Source: Gluconacetobacter sacchari (GTDB lineage: Bacteria > Pseudomonadota > Alphaproteobacteria > Acetobacterales > Acetobacteraceae). Taken from it: a stretch of DNA of 64,000 bases. Made by a program: the position numbers and the translations under genes. Position 1 is the first letter of the stretch. Each line of letters begins with the position of its first letter. The stretch covers positions 124,001-188,000 of the forward strand of contig NZ_JABEQJ010000001.1 in NCBI RefSeq assembly GCF_014174255.1. Reading direction: 5' to 3'. Below, piece after piece: positions 27,082 to 36,356 of this stretch. The notes beneath the pieces are model-generated. The model searched no databases and was not told the DNA's origin. It was given only the letters and a program-made list of their open reading frames with translations.

Positions 27082-28476
27082 ATGAATGAAAAAGAAAGCG
27101 CCAAAGCGAAGCTGCTCATCGATGTCATCGCCGGCATTTCCGCCGCCGCCGGCCTCCTGTTCGGCTATGATACCGGCATTATTTCCGCGGCCCTGCTCCA
27201 GATCACCCCGCAATTCCATCTCGATATCGGCGGCCAGCAGATCGTCACCTCGGCGATCATCGCCGGCGCGCTGGTGGGCTGCCTCGGGGCGGCGCCGCTC
27301 TCCGACCGGGGCGGCCGCCGGCGCACCGTGATGGTGGCCGCCGCCATCTTCATCGTCGGCACGGTCGTGGCCTCGCTGGCCGTCGGCGCCTGGATGCTGA
27401 CGGCGGCGCGCTTCGTCCTCGGGCTGGCGGTGGGGGCGGCGTCGCAGATCGTGCCGCTCTATATCTCCGAGCTGGCCCCGGCGCACCGGCGCGGGCGCCT
27501 GGTGGGCATGTTCCAGCTCGCGGTGGTGTGCGGGCTGCTGGTCTCGTTCGTCGCCGGCTACCTGCTGCGCGACGAAAGCTGGCGGCTCATGTTCGGGCTG
27601 GGCATCATTCCCGCCACCATCCTGCTGCTGGGCATGGCGTTCCTGCCCAACAGCCCGCGCTGGCTGGCCATGCGGGGCGATTTCGACGGCGCGCGCACCG
27701 TCCTGCGCCAGGTACGCGGCAGCCATCGCGTGGCCGATCACGAACTGCAAAGCATCGTCGACGCCCACGACCGGCAGGCCCCGTGGTCGGAACTGGCCCG
27801 CCCATGGGTCCGCCCCGCCCTGGTGGCCGCGATCGGCGTCGCCCTGCTGTGCCAGCTCGGCGGCATCAACGCCGTGCTGTATTACGCCCCCACCATCTTT
27901 TCCGGCGCCGGGTTCGGCCAGGGGTCGGCGCTGCTCACCTCCGTCGCGGTCGGGGTGGCGATCATCGTGGCGACCCTGTTCGGCAACTGGGCGGTCGAGG
28001 CGATCGGCCGGCGCGCCCTGCTGCTGCGCTTCCTGCCGGGGGCCAGCCTGTGCCTGCTGGTGCTGGCCGAACTGTTCCACAGCCAGGCCAGCGGAGGGCC
28101 CCCGCATCCCTGGCTGATGGTGGCGGCCCTGCTGGGCTACGCGGTGCTGAATGTCGGCAGCCTGTCCGTCACCATCTGGATCATCGGGGCCGAGGTCTTT
28201 CCCCTGTCGGTGCGCGGCAAGGGCATGGGGCTGGTGGCGGCGGCCCATTGGGGGGCCGACCTGCTGATCTCGCTCACCACCCTGTCGATGGTCCAGCGCT
28301 TCGGCGCGGGCGGCACCTTCCTGCTGTTCGGGCTGGTCAACGCCCTCGCCTTCCTGTTCGTGCTGCGTTTCGTTCCCGAAACACGCGGCCTGTCGCTCGA
28401 GGACATCGAGGCCCGCCTGCACGCGGGCACGTTCCTGCGCACGGCATCCGGCCGGCCGCTGGGGCGCGCGCGCTAG
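27082..28476 (+). CDS. Sugar porter family MFS transporter (GalP/XylE-like)
   Basis: Twelve-helix sugar:proton symporter of 464 residues. Family motifs are LLFGYDTGIISAALL near the N-terminus, DRGGRRRTVM (loop 2-3), PLYISELAPAHRRGRLV, the QLGGINAVLYYAPTIF sugar-binding helix 7 and FVPETRGLSLEDIE at the C-terminus. These identify a monosaccharide transporter; glucose, galactose, xylose or arabinose are all possible. It is divergent from pckA with about 300 bp between starts. The ATG has no visible Shine-Dalgarno. Confidence 0.92.
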   Translation: MNEKESAKAKLLIDVIAGISAAAGLLFGYDTGIISAALLQITPQFHLDIGGQQIVTSAIIAGALVGCLGAAPLSDRGGRRRTVMVAAAIFIVGTVVASLAVGAWMLTAARFVLGLAVGAASQIVPLYISELAPAHRRGRLVGMFQLAVVCGLLVSFVAGYLLRDESWRLMFGLGIIPATILLLGMAFLPNSPRWLAMRGDFDGARTVLRQVRGSHRVADHELQSIVDAHDRQAPWSELARPWVRPALVAAIGVALLCQLGGINAVLYYAPTIFSGAGFGQGSALLTSVAVGVAIIVATLFGNWAVEAIGRRALLLRFLPGASLCLLVLAELFHSQASGGPPHPWLMVAALLGYAVLNVGSLSVTIWIIGAEVFPLSVRGKGMGLVAAAHWGADLLISLTTLSMVQRFGAGGTFLLFGLVNALAFLFVLRFVPETRGLSLEDIEARLHAGTFLRTASGRPLGRAR

Positions 28477-28541
28477 CTTGCCCCCCGCCGGCCCGGCGAC
28501 TATGCCCGCAAGATCCGCCCTGCCACCCGCATGAGGCCCCC

Positions 28542-29678
28542 ATGATCGTCCCCCGAATCGACCCCTTCCATGCCGTCGGCCTCAGCACCGTGGCCCACCA
28601 GATGGCGGCCGAAGGGCGCGATATCGTGCATATGGAATTCGGCCAGCCCTCGACCGGCGCGCCGAAGGCGGCGATCGCCGAGGCCCACCGCATCCTCGAC
28701 ACCGACGCCATGGGCTATTGGGAAAGCGCGCCGCTGAAGGCGCGCATCGCCCGCCACTACCACGAAACCTATGGCGTCGCCGTCCGGCCCGAGCAGATCT
28801 GGCTGACCTGCGGCGCCTCGCCCGCCTTCGTCCTGGCATTGAACAGCGCCTTTACCCCCGGCGCCCGGGTCGCGCTGGCCCGGCCGGGCTATGTCGCGTA
28901 CCGCAACAGCCTGCGCGCGCTGTATATGGAACCGGTCGAGATCGCCTGCGGCCCGGCCGACCGCTTCCAGCTCACGGCGGCGGCCATCGCGGCGCTGGAC
29001 CCGCCGCCGGACGGCGTGATCCTGGCCAGCCCCGCCAATCCCACCGGCACGATCCTGCCCGAGGCCGAAATGCAGGCCATCGTCGCCCTCTGCCGCGCCC
29101 GCAACATCCGCATCGTCTCCGACGAGATCTATCACGGGCTCAGCTATGTCGGCCCGGCACGCTCGATCCTGCAGGACGAGCCCGAGGCACTCGTCGTCAA
29201 CAGCTTCTCGAAATATTTCAGCATGGCCGGCTGGCGGCTGGGCTGGCTGGTCGCCCCCCCGTCGCTGGTCGAGGCGGTGCAGACGCGCGTGGGCACCATG
29301 TTCCTGACCCCGCCGTCGCTCAGCCAGCATGCCGGCCTGGTCGCCTTCGACTGCCGCGAGGAACTCGACGGCCATGTCCGCATGTACCGCCACAACCGCG
29401 ACCTGATGCTCGAACGCCTGCCCGAACTGGGCATCCGGCACATCGCGCCACCCGACGGCGCCTTCTACATCTATGCCGATATCGGCCACCTGACCAATGA
29501 CAGCCTGGGTTTCTGCCTGCGGCTGCTGGCCGATACCGGCGTCGCCACCGCGACCGGGCTGGATTTCGACCCCGTCGAGGGCAATCGCTTCATGCGCTTC
29601 AGCTTCGCGGTCTCGACCGACCGGCTGGAGGAGGCCCTGCGCCGCATGGCCCCCTGGTTCGCGCGGGCAGGCGGCTGA
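28542..29678 (+). CDS. Class I/II pyridoxal-phosphate aminotransferase
   Basis: A 378-residue aspartate-aminotransferase-fold enzyme. The PLP lysine is in NSFSKYFSMAGWRLGW (K about 222), with SPANPTGT and SDEIYHGLSY in the cofactor site. The start HAVGLSTVAHQMAAEGRDIVHMEFGQP is typical of the AspC/PatA-like branch. Substrate amino acid not deducible. It follows the sugar porter by 65 bp on the same strand. Confidence 0.88.
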   Translation: MIVPRIDPFHAVGLSTVAHQMAAEGRDIVHMEFGQPSTGAPKAAIAEAHRILDTDAMGYWESAPLKARIARHYHETYGVAVRPEQIWLTCGASPAFVLALNSAFTPGARVALARPGYVAYRNSLRALYMEPVEIACGPADRFQLTAAAIAALDPPPDGVILASPANPTGTILPEAEMQAIVALCRARNIRIVSDEIYHGLSYVGPARSILQDEPEALVVNSFSKYFSMAGWRLGWLVAPPSLVEAVQTRVGTMFLTPPSLSQHAGLVAFDCREELDGHVRMYRHNRDLMLERLPELGIRHIAPPDGAFYIYADIGHLTNDSLGFCLRLLADTGVATATGLDFDPVEGNRFMRFSFAVSTDRLEEALRRMAPWFARAGG

Positions 29679-29726
29679 CCTCCGGCCACCTTGTCAGGGC
29701 TTTACAAACCGTCTTACCATTCGGTC

Positions 29727-30680
29727 ATGTTTCGCTTCCAGCGCTGGCTGCTGCTCTGCATCCCCCTGTGTCTTGCCGCCTGCGCCGATGACGGCTCCTG
29801 CGCCATCGCCACGATCGGCGACCTGGAGGTGCTGAACACGCGGGGCTCGCCGATCGTCCGGGCCAGCGTCAACGGCCACCCGGTCGCCTTCATCGTCGAT
29901 ACCGGTGCCGTGGCCAGCAGCGTATGGCCGCAGCAGGTCGACAGGCTCGACCTGTCATCCAGCTTTCGCCAGGTCCGCCTGCGCGGCACCGGCGGCGAAA
30001 CGACGGGCACGGTCGTCACGGCAAGCGCGATGGGCCTGGGCGCCGCAACCACGTCGGACGTCACCTTCGTCGCCGTCGGCCGGCTGATGAACGGCCGCAC
30101 GATCGACGGCCTGCCGATCGTCGGCCTGTTCGGGGCCGATTTCCTCTCCAATTACGATGTCGTCTTCGACCTGCCGGATCACCGGATCAATCTATACGGC
30201 ATCCACGGCTGCAAAGGCCTCATCCCGCGCTGGAGCGGGACCTTCTACAAGGTCCCCACCGGTTACAGCGGCACGGACGAAAGCAAGATCATCGTTCGCA
30301 TCAAGCTGAACGGCCACCCGATCGACGCGATTCTCGACAGCGGCGCCCAGGGCACGCTGATTGCCGCCGACGACGCACGCGCCGCGGGCGTCCGCAAGGC
30401 CGACATGGCCAGTGACCGCAAAGGCATCGGCTTCGGCATCGATGACGAGAAATTGGAGCGTTTCATGCACCGGTTCGACAGTCTCGAACTCGGCCCGTTC
30501 CACTATAGCCATCCGTTCCTGTCGGTCGGCGAAACCACGCAGAGCCTGCTGGGCGCCGAATTCCTGCGCCACAACCGGGTCTGGATTCCAAGATCCCGGG
30601 ACTGGATCTACGTCCAGCCCGTCGCCACACACCGGCTGGCGGTCGCGCCCGCCACACCAGCCCGCAATACGCCGGGATGA
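29727..30680 (+). CDS. Lipoprotein with two retropepsin-like aspartic protease domains
   Basis: A 317-residue protein with a lipobox (CLAAC, Cys19), so probably anchored to a membrane on the periplasmic side. It has two aspartic protease motifs of the hydrophobic-D-T/S-G-A type: VDTGAVAS (D58) and LDSGAQGT (D204). Each is followed by a glycine-rich flap-like region and a later hydrophobic GLFGADFL or SLLGAEFL motif. The two copies on one chain resemble a bilobed pepsin-like layout built from retropepsin units. Activity would need both Asp residues to meet in one site. No clear operon partner. Confidence 0.8.
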   Translation: MFRFQRWLLLCIPLCLAACADDGSCAIATIGDLEVLNTRGSPIVRASVNGHPVAFIVDTGAVASSVWPQQVDRLDLSSSFRQVRLRGTGGETTGTVVTASAMGLGAATTSDVTFVAVGRLMNGRTIDGLPIVGLFGADFLSNYDVVFDLPDHRINLYGIHGCKGLIPRWSGTFYKVPTGYSGTDESKIIVRIKLNGHPIDAILDSGAQGTLIAADDARAAGVRKADMASDRKGIGFGIDDEKLERFMHRFDSLELGPFHYSHPFLSVGETTQSLLGAEFLRHNRVWIPRSRDWIYVQPVATHRLAVAPATPARNTPG

Positions 30681-30732
30681 CCACCATATAGAGAAACGTG
30701 CCGACAACGGTCGCGTCGTCGGGTAATCCGGC

Positions 30733-31002
30733 TCACGCGTCGCCCCCACCCCACCGCCACGCCCAGCCGCCATCGGTCTTCGCCGCGCAGACCACGAGAA
30801 AGACCGCCAGGACGCCGAGAATGCCGGCGATCTCGATCACGACCGAAAACACCGAATGAAAGAAGACGGGAATCGCCGAAACAGACAGCAGCGCACCGAC
30901 GAACAGAATAAGCGTCACCCAGCCCTGCCATGCGATGGGCAGGCCGGAGCCGATGCCGTAACTCTTGGCGGCAAACCAGGGCTTCGATGACGGAACGGGC
31001 AT
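30733..31002 (-). CDS. Small membrane protein, function unknown
   Basis: An 89-residue protein with a polar N-terminus (KSYGIGSGLPIAWQGW) and two membrane helices (about 27-48 and 52-73), ending in a Trp/Gly-rich tail. I do not recognise a characterised family. It has a good GAGGAG before the ATG and is convergent with the aspartic protease gene. It shares direction with the LysE-type gene upstream, 57 bp away. Confidence 0.6.
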   Translation of the reverse strand: MPVPSSKPWFAAKSYGIGSGLPIAWQGWVTLILFVGALLSVSAIPVFFHSVFSVVIEIAGILGVLAVFLVVCAAKTDGGWAWRWGGGDA

Positions 31003-31059
31003 CCGGGATACTCCTCGTCACAAGAATACCACGCGACGATCCGAACACATAATCCGGGT

Positions 31060-31716
31060 TCAGAACCGGTACAGCGCCGCCAGGTACGGGGCCGCGCCCC
31101 CCAGGCCACGCACGGCCAGCATGCCAGCCAGCGCCAGCATCACCACCGCCACGATCCCGTCCAGCACGCGCCACGCGGCGGGGCGGGCAAAGACCGGGCG
31201 CAGCAGCTGCGCGCCGAACCCCAGGCCCGTGAACCACAGGGCACTGGCCGTCGCCGCCCCCGCCACGAACAGCGGCCGGGCCGGGCCGGGCAGGCCACCG
31301 CCCACCGCCCCCATCAGCAGCACCGTGTCCAGATAGACATGCGGGTTCAGATAGGTGAAGGCCGCCACCCGCCCCAGCGTCCCGCGCAGACTGTCCGGCC
31401 GGTCGCGCTCGTCGGCCACCATGGCGGCGGGCGCCATAGCGCGCCGCAGCGCCCCAAGCCCGTACCACGCCAGAAACACCGCCCCGCCCAGCGACATGAC
31501 CCAGACCAGCGCGGGTATCGTCCGCACGACCGCCCCCATCCCCAGCACACCGGCCGAAACCAGCAGCATGTCGGACAGGGCGCAGAACATCACCACCGGC
31601 GCGACATGCCGCCGGAGCAATCCCTGACGCAGGACGAACAGGTTCTGGGCGCCGATGGCGACGATCAGGGCGGCCGTCAGGCCGAACCCGCTGGCAAAGC
31701 CGGAAGGAATCAACAT
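31060..31716 (-). CDS. LysE/ArgO family amino acid exporter
   Basis: A 218-residue inner-membrane exporter with about six helices. The N-terminal GLTAALIVAIGAQNLFVLRQGLLRR is the LysE family hallmark, and TYLNPHVYLDT is the conserved Asn-Pro motif of helix 4. Members export lysine or arginine. ATG at 31716 has GGAAG at good spacing; ATG at 31728 is an alternative. It is divergent from a LysR-type gene resembling LysG/ArgP, the standard partner arrangement. Confidence 0.92.
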   Translation of the reverse strand: MLIPSGFASGFGLTAALIVAIGAQNLFVLRQGLLRRHVAPVVMFCALSDMLLVSAGVLGMGAVVRTIPALVWVMSLGGAVFLAWYGLGALRRAMAPAAMVADERDRPDSLRGTLGRVAAFTYLNPHVYLDTVLLMGAVGGGLPGPARPLFVAGAATASALWFTGLGFGAQLLRPVFARPAAWRVLDGIVAVVMLALAGMLAVRGLGGAAPYLAALYRF

Positions 31717-31791
31717 GGCCGCTTCCATGCAGGCGGATCATCCCGTAATCCAGCTTCATTCCCTTCACCCGATTAAGCAGGACTAAATCCG

Positions 31792-32697
31792 ATGCTCGAT
31801 TACGCCGCGCTGGCCGCCGTCGCCGCTGTGGCGCGGGAAGGCAGTTTCGAACGCGCGGCCACCGCGCTGGGCGTCACGGCCTCGGCGGTGTCGCAGCGCG
31901 TGCGCGCGCTGGAAGACCGGCTGGGCGCGGTGCTGATCGTACGCGGCCAACCCTGCACCGTCACCACGATCGGCGCGCGGCTCTGCGCCCATGTCGAACG
32001 GGTCCGCCTGCTGGAAGGCGAGATGGCGTCCGCCCTGCCGGGGCTGGCCAGCCAGATCGCCGGCTCCGGCCCGCCGACGATCCGCGTCGCGGTCAATGCC
32101 GACAGCCTGGCCACCTGGTTCATCCCCGCCATCGCCGCCTTTGCCGGACAGGGCGACCGGCTGGTCGACCTCGTGATCGCGGGCGAGGACCATACGGCGG
32201 AACGCCTGCGCTCGGGCGACGTGCTGGCCGCCGTCACCACCGACCACGCGCCCGTCCAGGGATGCCGCACGGTTTCACTGGGCGCATTGCGCTACGCGGC
32301 GACGGCCTCGCCCGCCTTCGCCGCCCGATGGTTCGCCTGCGGCATCGACGCCGCGTCCCTGGCACGGGCGCCGGTCCTGCGTTTCGACCGGCGGGACGAT
32401 CTGCATGCCCGCTGGACCCGGTCGCTGCTCGGCAGCATCCCGGACATGCCGACCCACTGGATCCCCTCCACCCACGGCTTCATCGATGCCGCCCTGGCGG
32501 GCATGGGCTGGTGCATGAACCCGATCCCCCTGGTCGCCGAACATCTGCAAGCCGGACGATTGGTCAGCCTGGCGCCCGACCACCCGCTGGACGTCCCGCT
32601 CTACTGGCAGCACGCCCGCATCGGCACCCGCCTGCTGGACACATTGACGCGCGACGTGGTCGCGGCGGCGACAGGCGGCCTCCTCCGGACCGCCTGA
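31792..32697 (+). CDS. LysR-type regulator, ArgP/LysG-like
   Basis: A 301-residue LysR-family protein with an N-terminal winged helix (MLDYAALAAVAAVAREGSFERAA, ASAVSQRVRALEDRLG) and a C-terminal effector domain. The VRVAVNADSLATWF-type sequence at about 100 is typical of the ArgP/LysG group, which senses basic amino acids. It is divergent from the LysE-type exporter with a 75-bp gap and presumably activates it. Confidence 0.9.
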   Translation: MLDYAALAAVAAVAREGSFERAATALGVTASAVSQRVRALEDRLGAVLIVRGQPCTVTTIGARLCAHVERVRLLEGEMASALPGLASQIAGSGPPTIRVAVNADSLATWFIPAIAAFAGQGDRLVDLVIAGEDHTAERLRSGDVLAAVTTDHAPVQGCRTVSLGALRYAATASPAFAARWFACGIDAASLARAPVLRFDRRDDLHARWTRSLLGSIPDMPTHWIPSTHGFIDAALAGMGWCMNPIPLVAEHLQAGRLVSLAPDHPLDVPLYWQHARIGTRLLDTLTRDVVAAATGGLLRTA

Positions 32698-32705
32698 CGA
32701 CCGGA

Positions 32706-34214
32706 TCAGTTCGCCGCGAGATGCATCGGCGCCAGGGCCGCCTGCACCGCGGGCGCCGAAACGGCATTGACCACCGCCGGGTCGAACACCCGCAGGAAGC
32801 TGGTGGGATGGATGCCCATCCACAGCGTGACCAGCGCGCAGGGCACCAGCACCGCCAGTTCCGGCCCGGTCAGGTCGCGCAGCATCGCCACCACGCCACG
32901 TCCCGGCGCGCCGAACATCACCCGGCGATACAGCACCAGCATATAGACCGCGCCCAGGATCATGCTGCTGCCCGCCAGGAACGCGATCCAGAACGAGACA
33001 TGGATCGCCCCCACCATCACCAGCCATTCGCCGACGAAGGCCCCGGTGCCCGGCAGGCCGACATTGGCCATCACGAACAGCATGCCCAGCGTCGCCAATA
33101 CCGGCATCTTGTGGGCCACGCCCGAAAACGCGTCGATCGACCGCGTCTCGGCCCGCCACGACACGGCGGCGACGCAGAAGAACAGGGCGGTGATGATCAC
33201 GCCATGCGACAGCATCTGGAAGATCGCGCCGTCGATCCCCTCGGGCGTGAGCGTGAACAGCCCGACCGCGATCACCCCCATGTGCGAGAACGAGGAATAG
33301 GCGATCAGCCGCTTCATGTCGGTCTGCGCCAGGGCGACGATGGCGGCATAGATCACGGCGATCACGCCCAGCGTCAGCACATAGGGCGCGAACAGCCGCG
33401 CCGCGTCGGGGAACATCAGCACCCCGAACCGCAGCAGCCCGTAGGCACCGGCCTTGGACAGCACGCCCGACAACATCGCCGTCGTCGGCGTCGGCGCCTC
33501 GGTATAGGCATCGGGCAGCCAGGCATGCAGCGGGAACAGCGGCAGCTTCACCCCGAAGGCCAGGACGAAGCCCAGCAGCAGCCAGCACTGCATCGCCGGC
33601 GCGAAATGCGCCTGCATCAGCGCGGGAATGTCGGTGGTGCCGGTCATGGTCCACATCGCCAGCAGCGCCAGCAGCATGAACAGCGAACCGCCGAAGGTGA
33701 ACAGGAAGAACTGCATCGAGGCCCAGACCCGCTTCGGCCCGCCCCACACGCCGATCATCAGGCTGCCCGGAATCAGCGTCGCCTCGTAGAACACGTAGAA
33801 GAGAACCAGATCCAGCGCCGAGAACAGCCCGACCAGCGTGGTTTCCAGCAGCAGCAGCGCGACCATGTAGTCGCGCACCCGATTCGTGACCAGCTTCCAC
33901 CCGCCGATCACCGCCAGCGGCGTCAGGAAGGTGGACAGCAGCACGAACAGCAGGCTGATCCCGTCGATCCCGGCATGGTACGACACGCCGAACGACGCGG
34001 CCCAGTCCGCCTGCTGCACGAACTGGAAGCCCGGAACCTGCGGATCGAACTCGGCCCAGATCACCACCGACAGCGCGAAGACCAGCAGGCTGGTCCACAA
34101 CGCCACCCATCGCGACGCGGTCTCGACCGCCTCCGAGGTGCCGCGCATCAGGAAGATGGCCAGCGCGCCGCCCAGCGGCAGGTATGTGACCAGGGAGAGC
34201 AGGATAGGATGCAC
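32706..34214 (-). CDS. nuoM: NADH-quinone oxidoreductase subunit M, solitary copy
   Basis: Antiporter-like membrane subunit of respiratory complex I; 502 residues with about 14 helices and apparently intact. Visible family signatures include YEATLIPGSLMIGVWG (with the conserved Glu of helix 5), KLPLFPLHAWLPDAYTEAPT (about 230-249) and KRLIAYSSFSHMG. In most genomes nuoM lies between nuoL and nuoN. Here the neighbours are mutL upstream and a LysR gene downstream, and no other nuo gene is in the window. The start lacks a strong Shine-Dalgarno. It could supply complex I encoded elsewhere or be an extra copy. Confidence 0.93.
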   Translation of the reverse strand: MHPILLSLVTYLPLGGALAIFLMRGTSEAVETASRWVALWTSLLVFALSVVIWAEFDPQVPGFQFVQQADWAASFGVSYHAGIDGISLLFVLLSTFLTPLAVIGGWKLVTNRVRDYMVALLLLETTLVGLFSALDLVLFYVFYEATLIPGSLMIGVWGGPKRVWASMQFFLFTFGGSLFMLLALLAMWTMTGTTDIPALMQAHFAPAMQCWLLLGFVLAFGVKLPLFPLHAWLPDAYTEAPTPTTAMLSGVLSKAGAYGLLRFGVLMFPDAARLFAPYVLTLGVIAVIYAAIVALAQTDMKRLIAYSSFSHMGVIAVGLFTLTPEGIDGAIFQMLSHGVIITALFFCVAAVSWRAETRSIDAFSGVAHKMPVLATLGMLFVMANVGLPGTGAFVGEWLVMVGAIHVSFWIAFLAGSSMILGAVYMLVLYRRVMFGAPGRGVVAMLRDLTGPELAVLVPCALVTLWMGIHPTSFLRVFDPAVVNAVSAPAVQAALAPMHLAAN

Positions 34215-34236
34215 GTCGGTCTCATCGTCCGTGAAA

Positions 34237-34252
34237 GATAGGGAAGCCTATC
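34237..34252 (-). terminator. Short hairpin between mutL and nuoM
   Basis: On the minus strand GATAGG-CTTC-CCTATC is followed by TTTC. The 6-bp stem with a stable-looking tetraloop could weakly terminate mutL transcription before nuoM or act in the nuoM leader. It is 22 bp before the nuoM start. Confidence 0.3.
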
Positions 34253-34348
34253 CCCCTTCCGGCACCGAGACCACCCACGCACCGCTCACGTTCTGCCGAG
34301 GTTCGCCGGTTTTCGGCATTTCACGCAACCACGGGTCCGGCGAGGCGT

Positions 34349-36229
34349 TCATCGCCGCCCGAACAGGGTTTCCAGATCGGCGCGACTCAGCTTCAGCCAG
34401 GTCGGCCGCCCGTGCGAACAGGTGCCGGCGCGCGGGGTCCGTTCCATGTCGCGCAGCAGCGCATCCATCTCCGCCCGCGTCAGGCTGCGCCCGGCCCGGA
34501 CGCTGCCGTGGCAGGCCATGCGCGCCAGGATGGCATCCAGCCGCCCGTCCAGCGCCTGGATCTCGTCCGGTTCGGCCAGGTCGTCCTCGGCCATTTCATC
34601 GGCCATGTCGCGCAGCAGCCCCGCCGGGTCGTCGGTGCCCAACAGCGCGGGCAACGCCCGCACCAGCACCGCATCGCCGCCGAACGGCTCGATCTCCACC
34701 CCCAGCGCCGACAGCGTGCCGGCCCGCGACAGCACCAGCTCCGCCCGGCCACGCGGCAGGGTCACCACTTCGGGCAGCAGCAGGCGCTGCGCGCGCAGCG
34801 TGCCGTCCAGATACTGGGCCCGCAGCCGTTCATGCGTCAGGCGTTCATGCGCGGCATGCTGGTCCACCAGCACCAGCGCCCCGTCCCCCGACACCGCGAT
34901 GACATAGGTCCCCATCACCTGCGCCACGGGCGCGCCCAGCGGATAATCCACCGGATCGGCCAGAACGGCCGGGTCTTCTTCCACAGGCGCCGACACAGGC
35001 ATCGCCCCAGGCATCGCAACCGGCACCACAGGGTCCAGCACCCGCGCCGACGGCCGATCGCCCAGATCGAGTCGCCCGCCGGCCAGTGCCGCCGGCCCCG
35101 GCGCCGCGAACACCGCCCCCGCAGGCCGCGCGGGCGCGGGATCGGCCGGCGGATACCAGATCCGCGCCGGCCCCGCCGCGCGCGACTGCAACAGCCCCGG
35201 CCGCACCCCGGCGACTCCCGCGCCTCCACCCAACGCCCGGCCCAGCGCGCCGATCACCAGGCCGCGCACCGCAGCCGCATCGGCAAAGCGCAGTTCGGTC
35301 TTGGCCGGATGGACGTTCACATCGACCATGTCGGGCGGAACGGTCAGCGACAACGCGACCACCGCATGCCGCCCATGCTCGATCACATGGCGATAGGCGA
35401 CGCGCACCGCCGTGCGCAGCACCGGGTCGACCACCGGCCGGCCATTGACCAGCAGGATCTGCCCCGCCGCCGTCGCCCGATGCACCGACGGCCCGCAGGC
35501 GAAGCCGCTCAGCACCAGGTCCCCCTTCACACCCTCGACCGGCAGCATGCCGTCCGCGCCCTCGGTCTCCAGGATGGCGGCAACCCGGTCCGCCATGTCC
35601 TGCGACGGCAGGTCGAACACCACCCGGTCGTCCAGTTGCAGGCGAAACGCGACATGCGGCGCCGACAGCGCCAGCCGGCGCACCGTGATGTCGGCATGGC
35701 CGGCCTCGACCCGCGCACTCTTGAGGAACTTGCGCCGCGCGGGCGTGGCGAAGAACATATCCTCCACCACCACGCGGGTCCCGGCACTGCCGGCGCAGGG
35801 CGCGGGCGCGCCCACCAGCCCGCCCTCCACCGACACCCGCCAGGCGCTGTCGGCCCCATGCGGGCGCGAGATCACCGACAGTCGCGCCGCCGCCCCGATC
35901 GACGGCAGCGCCTCGCCGCGAAACCCCAGCGTCTCGATCCGCACCAGCGTCTCGTCGCGCAATTTCGATGTGCAATGCCGCTCGACCGCCAGCACCAGGT
36001 CGTCCGGCGTCATGCCGCACCCGTCATCGACGACCTCGATCCGGTCGATCCCGCCCTGTTCCAGCACGATCGCGATCCGCCGCGCCCCGGAATCGATGGC
36101 GTTCTCGACCAGTTCCTTCAGCGCGGCGGCGGGCCGTTCGATGACTTCGCCGGCCGCGATGCGGTTGACCACCTGTTCCGACAGACGCCGGATCACCGGT
36201 CGGGCGGGCAGGCCGGACGATTCGCTCAT
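34349..36229 (-). CDS. mutL: DNA mismatch repair protein MutL
   Basis: Mismatch repair ATPase of 626 residues. N-terminal GHKL motifs are present: ENAIDSGARR, DDGCGM and GFRGEALPS. The C-terminal domain carries the endonuclease signature DQHAAHERLTHE (form DQHA-x2-E-x4-E) together with ACHGSVRAG and CSHGRPT. So this MutL probably nicks DNA itself, as in bacteria without MutH. It shares direction with the bamF-like, lspA and ileS genes upstream, separated from them by about 125 bp. Confidence 0.95.
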   Translation of the reverse strand: MSESSGLPARPVIRRLSEQVVNRIAAGEVIERPAAALKELVENAIDSGARRIAIVLEQGGIDRIEVVDDGCGMTPDDLVLAVERHCTSKLRDETLVRIETLGFRGEALPSIGAAARLSVISRPHGADSAWRVSVEGGLVGAPAPCAGSAGTRVVVEDMFFATPARRKFLKSARVEAGHADITVRRLALSAPHVAFRLQLDDRVVFDLPSQDMADRVAAILETEGADGMLPVEGVKGDLVLSGFACGPSVHRATAAGQILLVNGRPVVDPVLRTAVRVAYRHVIEHGRHAVVALSLTVPPDMVDVNVHPAKTELRFADAAAVRGLVIGALGRALGGGAGVAGVRPGLLQSRAAGPARIWYPPADPAPARPAGAVFAAPGPAALAGGRLDLGDRPSARVLDPVVPVAMPGAMPVSAPVEEDPAVLADPVDYPLGAPVAQVMGTYVIAVSGDGALVLVDQHAAHERLTHERLRAQYLDGTLRAQRLLLPEVVTLPRGRAELVLSRAGTLSALGVEIEPFGGDAVLVRALPALLGTDDPAGLLRDMADEMAEDDLAEPDEIQALDGRLDAILARMACHGSVRAGRSLTRAEMDALLRDMERTPRAGTCSHGRPTWLKLSRADLETLFGRR

Positions 36230-36311
36230 GCGGTCAGGCTAGACCATCCGCCCCAAGGGGCGAACTCCTTTTCGATGCCGGCCGCGACCCGACAAGCAAT
36301 CGGCCATTGCC

Positions 36312-36356
36312 GCCTTGCCAGGGTCAGCCTTGCCAGGGTCGTCCTTGCCGCGGCCT
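36312..36356. repeat. Short tandem repeat, 15-bp unit, about 3 copies
   Basis: GCCTTGCCAGGGTCA and GCCTTGCCAGGGTCG stand in tandem, followed by the diverged TCCTTGCCGCGGCCT. The array sits in the mutL/bamF-like gap and reaches the stop codon of the latter. Confidence 0.6.
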
